41,484 nucleotides of DNA from Schlesneria paludicola DSM 18645 (GTDB lineage: Bacteria > Planctomycetota > Planctomycetia > Planctomycetales > Planctomycetaceae). The translations under genes were made by a program, and so were the position numbers. Below are positions 1 to 6,568 of this stretch, in pieces (the first letter of the stretch is position 1; every line of letters starts with the position of its first letter). The stretch is taken from NCBI GenBank assembly GCA_945862235.1, contig CAMAYU010000029.1:1-41484 (forward strand). The letters run 5' to 3'. A model generated the notes under the pieces. It saw only the letters and a program-made list of their open reading frames with translations, had not been told where the DNA came from and searched no databases.

Positions 1-33
1 GGTCACATCACTCTTCCTTTCGCACAGGCCCCT

Positions 34-576
34 ATGAGCCATTCGATGGAGCCGATCCCCTCCGATCACGCTGTTCTGCACCCGGTGCAACTGCCGGTTG
101 AGTTGCTCTTGCGGGCGTGCGAGGTCCGTCACGAACGGCGGCGCGGTCCGGGTGGGCAGCACCGCAACAAGACCGAATCGGCGGTCGTACTGCTTCACAC
201 ACCGACAGGCATTGAAGGGCAGGCGGCCGAGCGGCGGAGTCAGCATGACAACCATCGCGTGGCCGTCACGCGACTGCGAGTGAACATGGCCCTCGCAGTC
301 AGAACCGCGTCGCTGGCCGAAGCGGCTCCCACCGAGTTGTGGCGGTCGCGGTGCCACGGCGGAAAGATCGGCTGCAATCCCGACCACGAAGACTTCGCGC
401 CGCTCCTCGCAGAAGCACTCGATGTGCTGCATTCGCGCAACGGCCACGTCGCCGGTTCGGCCGAGCAACTCGGAGTCACTCCGTCACAGCTCGTGAAGTT
501 TTTGAAGCACGATCACCGCGCACTATTGCTCGTGAACGATCAACGACGCCGACTCGGCCTGCATTCGCTGGACTGA
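34..576 (+). CDS. Peptide chain release factor-like protein with GGQ domain
   Basis: This 180-residue protein carries the class I release factor catalytic motif: GPGGQHRNK at about residues 38-46, with the GGQ at 40-42, followed by the usual downstream pattern (ERRSQHDNHRVAVTRL) of RF-1 domains. The family hydrolyses peptidyl-tRNA at the ribosomal peptidyl-transferase centre. It lacks the codon-recognition and N-terminal domains of RF1/RF2, so it resembles short rescue-type factors (ArfB/PrfH class) but has a distinct C-terminal segment (about 95-180) with LWRSRCHGGKIGCNPDHEDF and a helix-turn-helix-like end. I know this arrangement from planctomycete proteins annotated only as 'peptide chain release factor-like'. 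The ATG at 34 is used; ATG at 46 is an alternative. It converges with the ftsQ-like gene. Whether it acts on stalled ribosomes is inference. Confidence 0.85.
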   Translation: MSHSMEPIPSDHAVLHPVQLPVELLLRACEVRHERRRGPGGQHRNKTESAVVLLHTPTGIEGQAAERRSQHDNHRVAVTRLRVNMALAVRTASLAEAAPTELWRSRCHGGKIGCNPDHEDFAPLLAEALDVLHSRNGHVAGSAEQLGVTPSQLVKFLKHDHRALLLVNDQRRRLGLHSLD

Positions 577-679
577 TGAGCGCCGAACTCAGTCCCGGCC
601 AAACGCACGAATCGCAACGCTGGCCCGTTGCCGAGTGCTTCGTCAGCGTTACGGATTGGAGTTGGTAGTCGTGCCACGC

Positions 680-1633
680 TCAATGCCGCGTGCGACTCCC
701 TTTCGGGGAGTTGGCCTGTTCCGAAGCGAGTGGCCTGCGGGAGATTTCCTGCCAATGGCGGATGTCGATTTCATACGGCCCGTTCGGGCGATCGAACCCG
801 CCGAACTCGGTCAGGTATTTTTCCAGGCGACCGATCTTCTGCGTCGTCGTCAGTTCGCCGGGATGCTCGGTGCCGGGTGCTCGACCCCAAATGATTTGGG
901 ATCCGCCTCCCGTCTGAAGTTTGAGCGTGATCTTGGAGGCATCGCTCTTCGAGTCCAAGCGACTCGGTGCGATGATCGACTCCAACCGCAGTTTGCTCCA
1001 CGTCGGAGCCAAGATTTGGGCGAGACGTGCCGCCGCCTGAAGTGACGGATCTTTCCATGCGACTCCCGGATGGAGCGACGCGGGCGGAGTGGGGCCTTGG
1101 ATGGTGGGGAACTGCTTCAAGTCTGCCGCCGTGAAGTCGCCCGGTGGCAGCACGACACCCGCAACATCAATCGGGAAGCGTCCCCCTTTGACTTGCACCA
1201 TGCCGACGGGCTGGCGGTACTCCAGTTCGACAGTGACGTTTGCCGGATAAGACTTGCGTACCGAGACGACGCGCGCGATCCACGGATGTCTGGCAAAAGC
1301 GTCCGCAACCTTGGCGGGGAGCGTTTCATCAAGCATCGACAGCTCGCGCGGCAGCTTGCCCAGTTCGCGAACCTGTTCGAGCAAGTTCTCGGGGACAGGC
1401 CGTTCCGGTAGGGGGACGATGCGAATCTGTTTGGTCGCCAGCCGGTATTCCGGCCGTCCCGCCAAGTTCGGCAGACGCTGGATGAGGTACGGCATGAGCG
1501 CTACCACACCCACGATCACACTCAGTTTGGCCAATCGTAACGGACGAAATACCGCACTCACCCAAGTCGGAGGATTGTCACCCGTGACCGCTGCGGCGTG
1601 AGCAACTTTGTGGGATGGCGGCGCGGACGGCAT
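680..1633 (-). CDS. ftsQ: FtsQ-like cell division protein (POTRA domain)
   Basis: The 317-residue protein has a short cytoplasmic tail, one membrane segment (about residues 36-51, LSVIVGVVALMPYLI) and an extracytoplasmic part that begins with a POTRA-like stretch (about 60-135) including the HPWIARVVSVRKSYPANVTVELE pattern typical of FtsQ/DivIB. FtsQ scaffolds the FtsB/FtsL part of the divisome. Its place immediately downstream of ddl, in the order murC-murB-ddl-ftsQ, matches the classic dcw cluster and is the strongest support, because the sequence itself is divergent. The reading frame stays open up to a TTG at 1666, but the ATG at 1633 is the more credible start. No ftsA or ftsZ follows; the next gene lies on the other strand. 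The C-terminus is Arg/Ser-rich and of uncertain role. Confidence 0.75.
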   Translation of the reverse strand: MPSAPPSHKVAHAAAVTGDNPPTWVSAVFRPLRLAKLSVIVGVVALMPYLIQRLPNLAGRPEYRLATKQIRIVPLPERPVPENLLEQVRELGKLPRELSMLDETLPAKVADAFARHPWIARVVSVRKSYPANVTVELEYRQPVGMVQVKGGRFPIDVAGVVLPPGDFTAADLKQFPTIQGPTPPASLHPGVAWKDPSLQAAARLAQILAPTWSKLRLESIIAPSRLDSKSDASKITLKLQTGGGSQIIWGRAPGTEHPGELTTTQKIGRLEKYLTEFGGFDRPNGPYEIDIRHWQEISRRPLASEQANSPKGSRTRH

Positions 1634-1759
1634 GGTGCGAGTGATTCCGAACGAGGCGAGCGACAAACTCTGCGCCGCGAAACAACGCAGGCGCAGAAGA
1701 ACGCTCGTCCGTCATCGGAACGACGGGGACCGGCAGTTGATGCCGATCGCCGGTCGGAG

Positions 1760-2752
1760 TCAGCTCCGGTCAACACGTTGTCGAACGAGCGGCCTCGGCA
1801 AGATGTGAGGGCGCGGCAGTGGTTCGCGCAGACACGAGCGGATGGCCCGTTCGCACAGCTCACTGAACTCAATCCCCATCCGAGCAGCCGCCTTCGGAAC
1901 GAGACTGTGGTTTGTGAACCCCGGTACTGTATTCACCTCCAGCACCCACGGCTGTTGGGCTTCATCCAGTCGCAGATCGACGCGCATCAAGCCCGTCGTC
2001 CCCAACGCGCGACACGCGCCGCGAGCCGCCTCTTCAATTGAGGCCGCAACGCCGTGAGGCAGTTGGGAGTCGAAGAGGTACTGCGTGTCATCGTCTTCGT
2101 ATTTGGCGTGCCAGTCGAAGAACTCACGCTCCGTCACGATCTGGATGAGTGGCAGAGCCAAGTCGTCGAGCAGGCCAACCGTCCACTCGGTACCGACGAT
2201 TGCGCGTTCGATGACGGCGAAGCTGTCGAATTCGAAGCAGAGCTTCAGCGCCGCCGCGACCTCTGCCGCCGAACGCACAATGCTGATGCCGAGACTCGAC
2301 CCTTGGCTGTCGGGCTTCACGACGAGCGGGTAACCGATCTCTTCCGTCACGCGCCGAATGCGATCCGCGTCGTCGGTGTAATGCAGCAGCGAATGGATGG
2401 GAGTCGGCACACCGAACTGCAAAAAACGCTCTTTGGCCGCCGCCTTGCTGAATGCGAGTCGTGACGCCGCCGCGTTGCTTCCCGTGAACGGAACGCCCGC
2501 GTCGTCCAGAATTCGCTGAACCTGACCGTCCTCGCCGAACTGCCCGTGCAGCGCGAGAAATACGACATCGAACTGCCGCCAGTCCACCCCCGCGAGGTCC
2601 ACCACGGACGGGTCAAGGTGCAATGCCGAATGCCCGCGCGCCGCGAGAGCCGCCTGAACCGCCGCTCCGCTTTGCAGGCTGATCGAACGCTCGTCCGAGT
2701 CCCCTCCCGCCAGCACGGCGACACGCCATGTTGTTTGTTCCAGCATCGTCAT
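1760..2752 (-). CDS. ddl: D-alanine--D-alanine ligase
   Basis: ATP-grasp ligase that joins two D-alanines for the peptidoglycan stem peptide. The 330-residue protein shows the family landmarks in order: N-terminal VAVLAGGDSDERSISLQSG with catalytic Glu21, the ATP-grasp region VKPDSQGSSLGISIV, the omega-loop DWHAKYEDDDTQYLF whose Lys-Tyr matches the dipeptide-forming enzymes (VanA-type depsipeptide ligases have another residue there), and the Mg/ATP motif EVNTVPGFTNHSLVPKAA near the C-terminus. Length is normal for Ddl, with a somewhat longer basic tail. Two ATGs, at 2752 and 2746, share an AAGGA box, so the exact start is uncertain by two codons. It lies between the STN-like gene and the ftsQ-like gene on the minus strand. 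Confidence 0.96.
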   Translation of the reverse strand: MTMLEQTTWRVAVLAGGDSDERSISLQSGAAVQAALAARGHSALHLDPSVVDLAGVDWRQFDVVFLALHGQFGEDGQVQRILDDAGVPFTGSNAAASRLAFSKAAAKERFLQFGVPTPIHSLLHYTDDADRIRRVTEEIGYPLVVKPDSQGSSLGISIVRSAAEVAAALKLCFEFDSFAVIERAIVGTEWTVGLLDDLALPLIQIVTEREFFDWHAKYEDDDTQYLFDSQLPHGVAASIEEAARGACRALGTTGLMRVDLRLDEAQQPWVLEVNTVPGFTNHSLVPKAAARMGIEFSELCERAIRSCLREPLPRPHILPRPLVRQRVDRS

Positions 2753-2780
2753 CGCGTCCTTGCGAAGGGTATTGAGGGTC

Positions 2781-2826
2781 TATGGTCTATGGATGAGGGA
2801 TGAGGGATGAGGGATGAGGGTTGAAG
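2781..2826. repeat. Short tandem repeat upstream of ddl (7-bp unit GGATGAG)
   Basis: Two copies of GGTCTAT (2778-2790 area) are followed by four perfect head-to-tail copies of GGATGAG (2791-2818) and a degenerate fifth. It lies just upstream of the ddl start and may be a mobile or slippage-prone intergenic repeat. Confidence 0.8.
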
Positions 2827-2874
2827 GTCAGACAAGCGTGGAATCGGCCTGACAGTCGATCAACCATCCACCAC

Positions 2875-3774
2875 TCATTCCCCGATCACCTTCGGCCGTT
2901 CGCGCCGCATCTTTTCGAGCAGCCGTTCGATCGCCGCGTGTCCCGCCGTCGTTTGTCTCACGACGAGAGACGAAGTCGAGTTGAACGGCCGGATCGTTGC
3001 CGAACCACCTTTGCGATCCCACGTCTCCGTCTGGACCGTCGATTTGATCCGTTGAATGACCGGTGCGAAGTCCGGCTTGCCATCGCCCAGTCCCACGACC
3101 GGCCCGACCAGATCGGCCACTTCATAGGTCTTTACCGAATACTCGTCGGGATCGGGAAGCAGCTTCTCGGCGATGGCGATCAACACGACCTCGTGCTTCA
3201 CCGCGTAACCGAGTTTCAGCGGCTGGACGATCCGATCCAGAACCTCGCTGACCGGTTCGTCCTCGACCTTGAAGTCGATCAGCGCATCGAGCAACCCCTT
3301 GACCGACTTCGCGCTATCCGGGTCGATCGCAATGTTGACTCCCGCCTGTTGAGCCACCTCGCGCAGCACGTCCTTGCGAGACTGCTGCACGGCCTTCATC
3401 GAGATCTTCTGATCGAGTCGCTTTTCAACAGACTCCTCTTCAGGGTCGCCGAGTTTCGTTACGGGAGACAGCTCGCGCGGACTGCCGTTGCCAGCCTTTC
3501 CCTCGTGCAAGTTGATCGTGAAGTCGAACCGTCGCCCATCAGGATGATCGATCGACAGCCCGGCATTCCCGCCGGTCGTCTTGAGTTGCGGAGTCCCGAG
3601 TACGGTCTCACGCCCCTGCTCATCCACTTCGATCAACTTGATCTGGACGAGATAGTGTTTCGACTTGGAGTTGGTTGCGGCGGCTTTGAGCGGCGGCCCG
3701 TCCAACGTGGGAGCGTCCGCCCCCGCCAGCGCGATTACCAACGAACACCCACACCACAATGCAGTCATCGACAT
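2875..3774 (-). CDS. Secreted protein with STN/secretin-N-like domain
   Basis: A 299-residue exported protein. The frame is open to 3825, but the ATG at 3774 is chosen because it has a strong GGAGGAG box and because the upstream part is made of an inverted repeat (3809-3881). Residues 1-20 form a signal peptide (MSMTALWCGCSLVIALAGA). About residues 20-90 hold a beta-rich segment (HYLVQIKLIEVDEQGRETVL). About 125-200 looks like an STN (secretin and TonB N-terminal) domain: DVLREVAQQAGVNIAIDP, then VSEVLDRIVQPLKLGYAVK. A secretin-N-like unit follows, with YEVADLVGPV and a conserved GGSATIRPFNSTSSLVVRQT. I know similar planctomycete proteins only as hypothetical. A periplasmic or outer-membrane role is inference. 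It interrupts the murB-ddl order of the cell-wall cluster. Confidence 0.75.
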   Translation of the reverse strand: MSMTALWCGCSLVIALAGADAPTLDGPPLKAAATNSKSKHYLVQIKLIEVDEQGRETVLGTPQLKTTGGNAGLSIDHPDGRRFDFTINLHEGKAGNGSPRELSPVTKLGDPEEESVEKRLDQKISMKAVQQSRKDVLREVAQQAGVNIAIDPDSAKSVKGLLDALIDFKVEDEPVSEVLDRIVQPLKLGYAVKHEVVLIAIAEKLLPDPDEYSVKTYEVADLVGPVVGLGDGKPDFAPVIQRIKSTVQTETWDRKGGSATIRPFNSTSSLVVRQTTAGHAAIERLLEKMRRERPKVIGE

Positions 3775-3808
3775 CTCACTCCTCCATGAGTTGAGACCAA
3801 GGCTAGGA

Positions 3809-3881
3809 CAAATCTCAAGAACCAAGATCTAAGACAACACGCGCCGGTCTGCTTCGTTTGGATCTTGGTTCTTGAGGTTTG
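3809..3881. repeat. Inverted repeat between murB and the STN-like gene
   Basis: Arms of about 21 bases built around CTCAAGAACCAAGATC and its complement GATCTTGGTTCTTGAG, separated by about 30 bases. It lies entirely between the murB stop and the chosen start at 3774, and supplies the spurious N-terminal extension of that gene. It could also act as a transcription attenuator. Confidence 0.8.
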
Positions 3882-3912
3882 AATTTTCCCGGCCCAGCCG
3901 GGGCGAGGGCCT

Positions 3913-4791
3913 TTACCAGATTTTGACTTCTGGCTCCAGAGCGACTCCGAACTGCTCAGAGACCTTGGAGCGGACGAGGTCCATCAGTCGCTGCACGTCG
4001 CTCGACGAGGCCCCTTCGTGCGTGACGATGAAGTTGGCGTGTCGGTCGTTGATCTCCGCCCCGCCGATGCGCGTCCCCTTCAGTCCCGCTTGTTCAATCA
4101 ATTGGCCGGCTCGTTGGCCGCGCGGGTTCTTGAAGACGCAACCCGCCGTTTGAGAGCTGAGCGGCTGCGAGGCCTTCTTCGCGATCCAAAACTTTTTGAG
4201 TCGTTGCGAGATTTGATCCGGATCATCCGGCTGTAACTCGAACTCCGCTTCCAGCACGAGTAACTCGTCGAGGTTGCTTTGGCGATAGTCGAACTGAAGT
4301 TCGTCATCGGTGCGAACGAGCGTCTCGCCACTGGCGGTCAGTACGGTGACACGCCGGACGAACTGAGCGATCTCGCCATGACGGCCTCCCGCGTTGCCAT
4401 GCAATGCGCCACCGATCGTGCCGGGGATTCCTGCCAAGTTCTCGAACCCGGCCAGTCCCGCCCGAACGGTCTCACTGATGACGTGCGAGAGCAACGCGCC
4501 CCCTCCCGCCACGACACGATTGCCGCTGATCTGCACCTGGGCGAACGCAGGACTCGTCAGCCGCAACACGGCTCCGCTCACACCTTCATCCCGCACGACG
4601 ACGTTCGATCCGCCACCCAGCACGCGAACGGGAATCCCTTCGTCGTTGCAAGCCCGCACCACCCGAGTCAGCTCGGCGGCATCGCGCGGCTCGAGCAGGT
4701 ATTGAGCCGGTCCGCCCACCTTCAACCACGTGTAAGGAGCTAGCGGTTCGTCGCGTTTCAGAATCTCAGCAAACTGGTCGAGTGAGGTCAT
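3913..4791 (-). CDS. murB: UDP-N-acetylenolpyruvoylglucosamine reductase
   Basis: FAD-dependent enzyme of the second step of UDP-MurNAc synthesis, using NADPH. The 292-residue protein has the FAD-binding signatures [37 protein letters not shown] and [21 protein letters not shown], and the C-terminal catalytic and substrate segments [19 protein letters not shown] and [15 protein letters not shown]. Its length, and the lack of the longer E. coli-type insertion, place it with type II MurB. The residue equivalent to the proton-donating serine is a cysteine (AGCVFKNP), a replacement I believe is known from other MurB enzymes. Start at ATG 4791; an upstream TTG at 4797 is less likely. It sits downstream of murC, separated by an intergenic palindrome. 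Confidence 0.96.
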   Translation of the reverse strand: MTSLDQFAEILKRDEPLAPYTWLKVGGPAQYLLEPRDAAELTRVVRACNDEGIPVRVLGGGSNVVVRDEGVSGAVLRLTSPAFAQVQISGNRVVAGGGALLSHVISETVRAGLAGFENLAGIPGTIGGALHGNAGGRHGEIAQFVRRVTVLTASGETLVRTDDELQFDYRQSNLDELLVLEAEFELQPDDPDQISQRLKKFWIAKKASQPLSSQTAGCVFKNPRGQRAGQLIEQAGLKGTRIGGAEINDRHANFIVTHEGASSSDVQRLMDLVRSKVSEQFGVALEPEVKIW

Positions 4792-4815
4792 GAGCAATCC
4801 GTTCCATGTCGCCTA

Positions 4816-4886
4816 ACGTAGGGTAAGCGTCTCGCTTGCCCGTCTTTTAATCGCAATCCCGGGCAAGCGAGACGCTTACCCTACGT
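4816..4886. repeat. Palindromic element, family B (copy 1)
   Basis: Perfect 27-bp arms, beginning ACGTAGGGTAAGCGTCTCGC and ending with the complement, with an 18-base AT-richer loop. Further copies lie at 14126-14196 and 15671-15741, and a half copy at 7203-7236. It is followed by TTTTCAACCGGCTG, a tail shared with other elements here. It falls between murC and murB and could fold into a long RNA hairpin. Confidence 0.95.
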
Positions 4887-4954
4887 TTTCAACCGGCTGC
4901 CAAGATGAGGGGCGTCTCTTTTTCGTCTTCTTTATCGAGCGGAAACTCGCCCGT

Positions 4955-6568
4955 TCAATTCGCATCCAACGCCCGATCAATGTCGCCTGCGCCCATCAAA
5001 ATCAGCACGTCCCCAAGGCGGGCGGCATGGTCTAAGGTTGCCTTGATTCGGTCAAGGGACTCCACGAACCGAGCCGACACGCCGCACGCATTGATCCGTC
5101 GCACCAATTTTTGCGACGCCAAAAACGGCTCATCAAGGACTCGCTCGCGCGCCGCGAACACCGGCACGATGAGGACTTCATCGGCATCGACGAAGCTCGT
5201 CGCGAAGTCCTCCATGAGTGCCAGTGTGCGTGAGACCTGATGCGGCTGGAACACGCACCAGATGCGCCGCGAGCCAAACACCTCACGCGACGTTTTGAGC
5301 GTCGCCGCCACGGCTGTTGGATGGTGAGCGTAGTCGCTGATGACCGTGATGCCGTTCCGTTCGCCGACGACTTCAAATCGCCGACGGATGCCGGGAAACG
5401 ACCTCAACCCGGCCGCGACTTCCTCCGCCGTGAGACCGATCTCCGCACAGAGCGCCGTCGCCGCGAGTGCATTCAAAACGTTGTGATCACCGTGCAACTT
5501 CAACTCGACCTCGCCCCACGTCTCACCGCGACAGACGACTCGAAACCGCACGCCCTCCGGTCCAGAGCGGATCGTGTCCGCCTGCCACTCACAACCCGCC
5601 CCGACTCCAAACGTGACGACTCGCGCGGTCGCCTCTCGCACACACTCAACAGCCGCCTCACAGTCGCCGCGCACCAGCAACACCCCGTCAGAAGTGACTC
5701 GATGCGCGAACTTACCAAACGCTTGCACGAGCGACGGCAGATCGGCAAAGCAATCGAAGTGATCCGGCTCAACACTCAGGATCGCGGCGTAACGAGGCGA
5801 GAAATCGAGAAAGCTCCGCTCGAACTCACAGCTCTCGACAACAAACAACTCGCCCGAGCCAGCCCATCCGCTGCGATGAGCTTCCGACAGTTCCGCAGTG
5901 CTGTCTTGGGCGTCAGCCCCCGCTATGCCTGTCTGAGCGGGGTGGCGTAAGCCCCCCGGTTCCTGCGGGTCTGAAACACGCCGAAGAACCGGGGGGCTGA
6001 CGCCATCCCGCTCAGAGGAAATGGAGGAGGACGCGAGATCCATTGAAACGCGCGTCACATTCACTGGCTCTCCGCACAACTCCGCACCCACCAGTACCGA
6101 CGGCTCGCGTCCGGCGTGACTCAACACCCAACCGACCATCGCCGTCGTCGTGCTCTTCCCATGCGTCCCCGCGATGCACACGCCCGCTCGCGCCTCCATC
6201 AACCTCCCGACCATCTGGCTGTACGAATACTGAGGCACCGCGCGCCGCGCGGCCTCAACGCGCTCGACGTTCTCCATCGGAATGGCCGGACTGTAGACGA
6301 CGCACTCGACATCACCCGGCACATGCTCGGCCGAGTGACCGTGATGAAACACGAGGCCGCGCTGCACGAGTGCCTCAATCGCCATCGTCGCGGGCGAGAA
6401 GTCCGACCCCGACAACCGCCAGCCCAACCCATCGAGCAACTCCGCGAGCGCCTTCATCCCGGCACCGCACACGCCGATCAAATGCGCCGACAAAGGTCCG
6501 TGCGAACCGAAGTGGCTCGTGTTGGCGATGGGCAGCGTTGATGAGGGCCATTCCGTTGGCATCGGCAT
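4955..6568 (-). CDS. murC: UDP-N-acetylmuramate--L-alanine ligase with repeat-derived insert
   Basis: ATP-dependent Mur ligase that adds L-Ala to UDP-MurNAc. The chosen ATG at 6568 overlaps the stop of the upstream VWA gene (TGATG) and is preceded by AAGGCGGAG; the frame is open back to 6616. The 537-residue protein shows the N-terminal Rossmann motif (LIGVCGAGMKALAELL), the P-loop GTHGKSTTT (about 133-141), the middle motif VESCEFERSFLDFSPRYA with VEPDHFD, and the C-terminal domain (FPGIRRRFEVVGERNG, YAHHPTAVAATL, FQPHQVSRT, MGAGDID). Between 'GAELCGEPVNVTR' and 'GELFVVES' there is an extra stretch of about 60 residues, encoded in part by an 83-bp palindromic repeat (5933-6015). The active-site motifs on both sides are intact and the frame is open, so the enzyme is probably functional. 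Confidence 0.95.
   Translation of the reverse strand: MPMPTEWPSSTLPIANTSHFGSHGPLSAHLIGVCGAGMKALAELLDGLGWRLSGSDFSPATMAIEALVQRGLVFHHGHSAEHVPGDVECVVYSPAIPMENVERVEAARRAVPQYSYSQMVGRLMEARAGVCIAGTHGKSTTTAMVGWVLSHAGREPSVLVGAELCGEPVNVTRVSMDLASSSISSERDGVSPPVLRRVSDPQEPGGLRHPAQTGIAGADAQDSTAELSEAHRSGWAGSGELFVVESCEFERSFLDFSPRYAAILSVEPDHFDCFADLPSLVQAFGKFAHRVTSDGVLLVRGDCEAAVECVREATARVVTFGVGAGCEWQADTIRSGPEGVRFRVVCRGETWGEVELKLHGDHNVLNALAATALCAEIGLTAEEVAAGLRSFPGIRRRFEVVGERNGITVISDYAHHPTAVAATLKTSREVFGSRRIWCVFQPHQVSRTLALMEDFATSFVDADEVLIVPVFAARERVLDEPFLASQKLVRRINACGVSARFVESLDRIKATLDHAARLGDVLILMGAGDIDRALDAN
5933..6015. repeat. Palindromic element, family A, inside murC
   Basis: An 83-bp inverted repeat with arms of about 30 bp, starting CTGAGCGGGGTGGCGTAAGC and ending GCCATCCCGCTCAG. 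The copy at 17680-17762 is also exactly 83 bp and aligns without gaps, differing mainly in the loop. Here it lies inside the murC reading frame (about residues 184-212 of the product). Confidence 0.95.

Noticed and set aside
2781..2826. CRISPR-like array
   Set aside because: The 7-bp units are adjacent without spacers. No direct repeats of 24-40 bp with regular unique spacers, and no cas genes, were seen in the window.
2821..3789. 322-codon plus-strand frame opposite the STN-like gene
   Set aside because: The minus-strand gene has a strong ribosome-binding site and a signal peptide; the plus frame is Arg/Leu/Asp-rich shadow sequence.
4816..4886. Family B and D hairpins as ordinary rho-independent terminators
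   Set aside because: They recur in both orientations, some inside genes, and most lack a T-run. They may stop transcription secondarily, but are best described as repeats.
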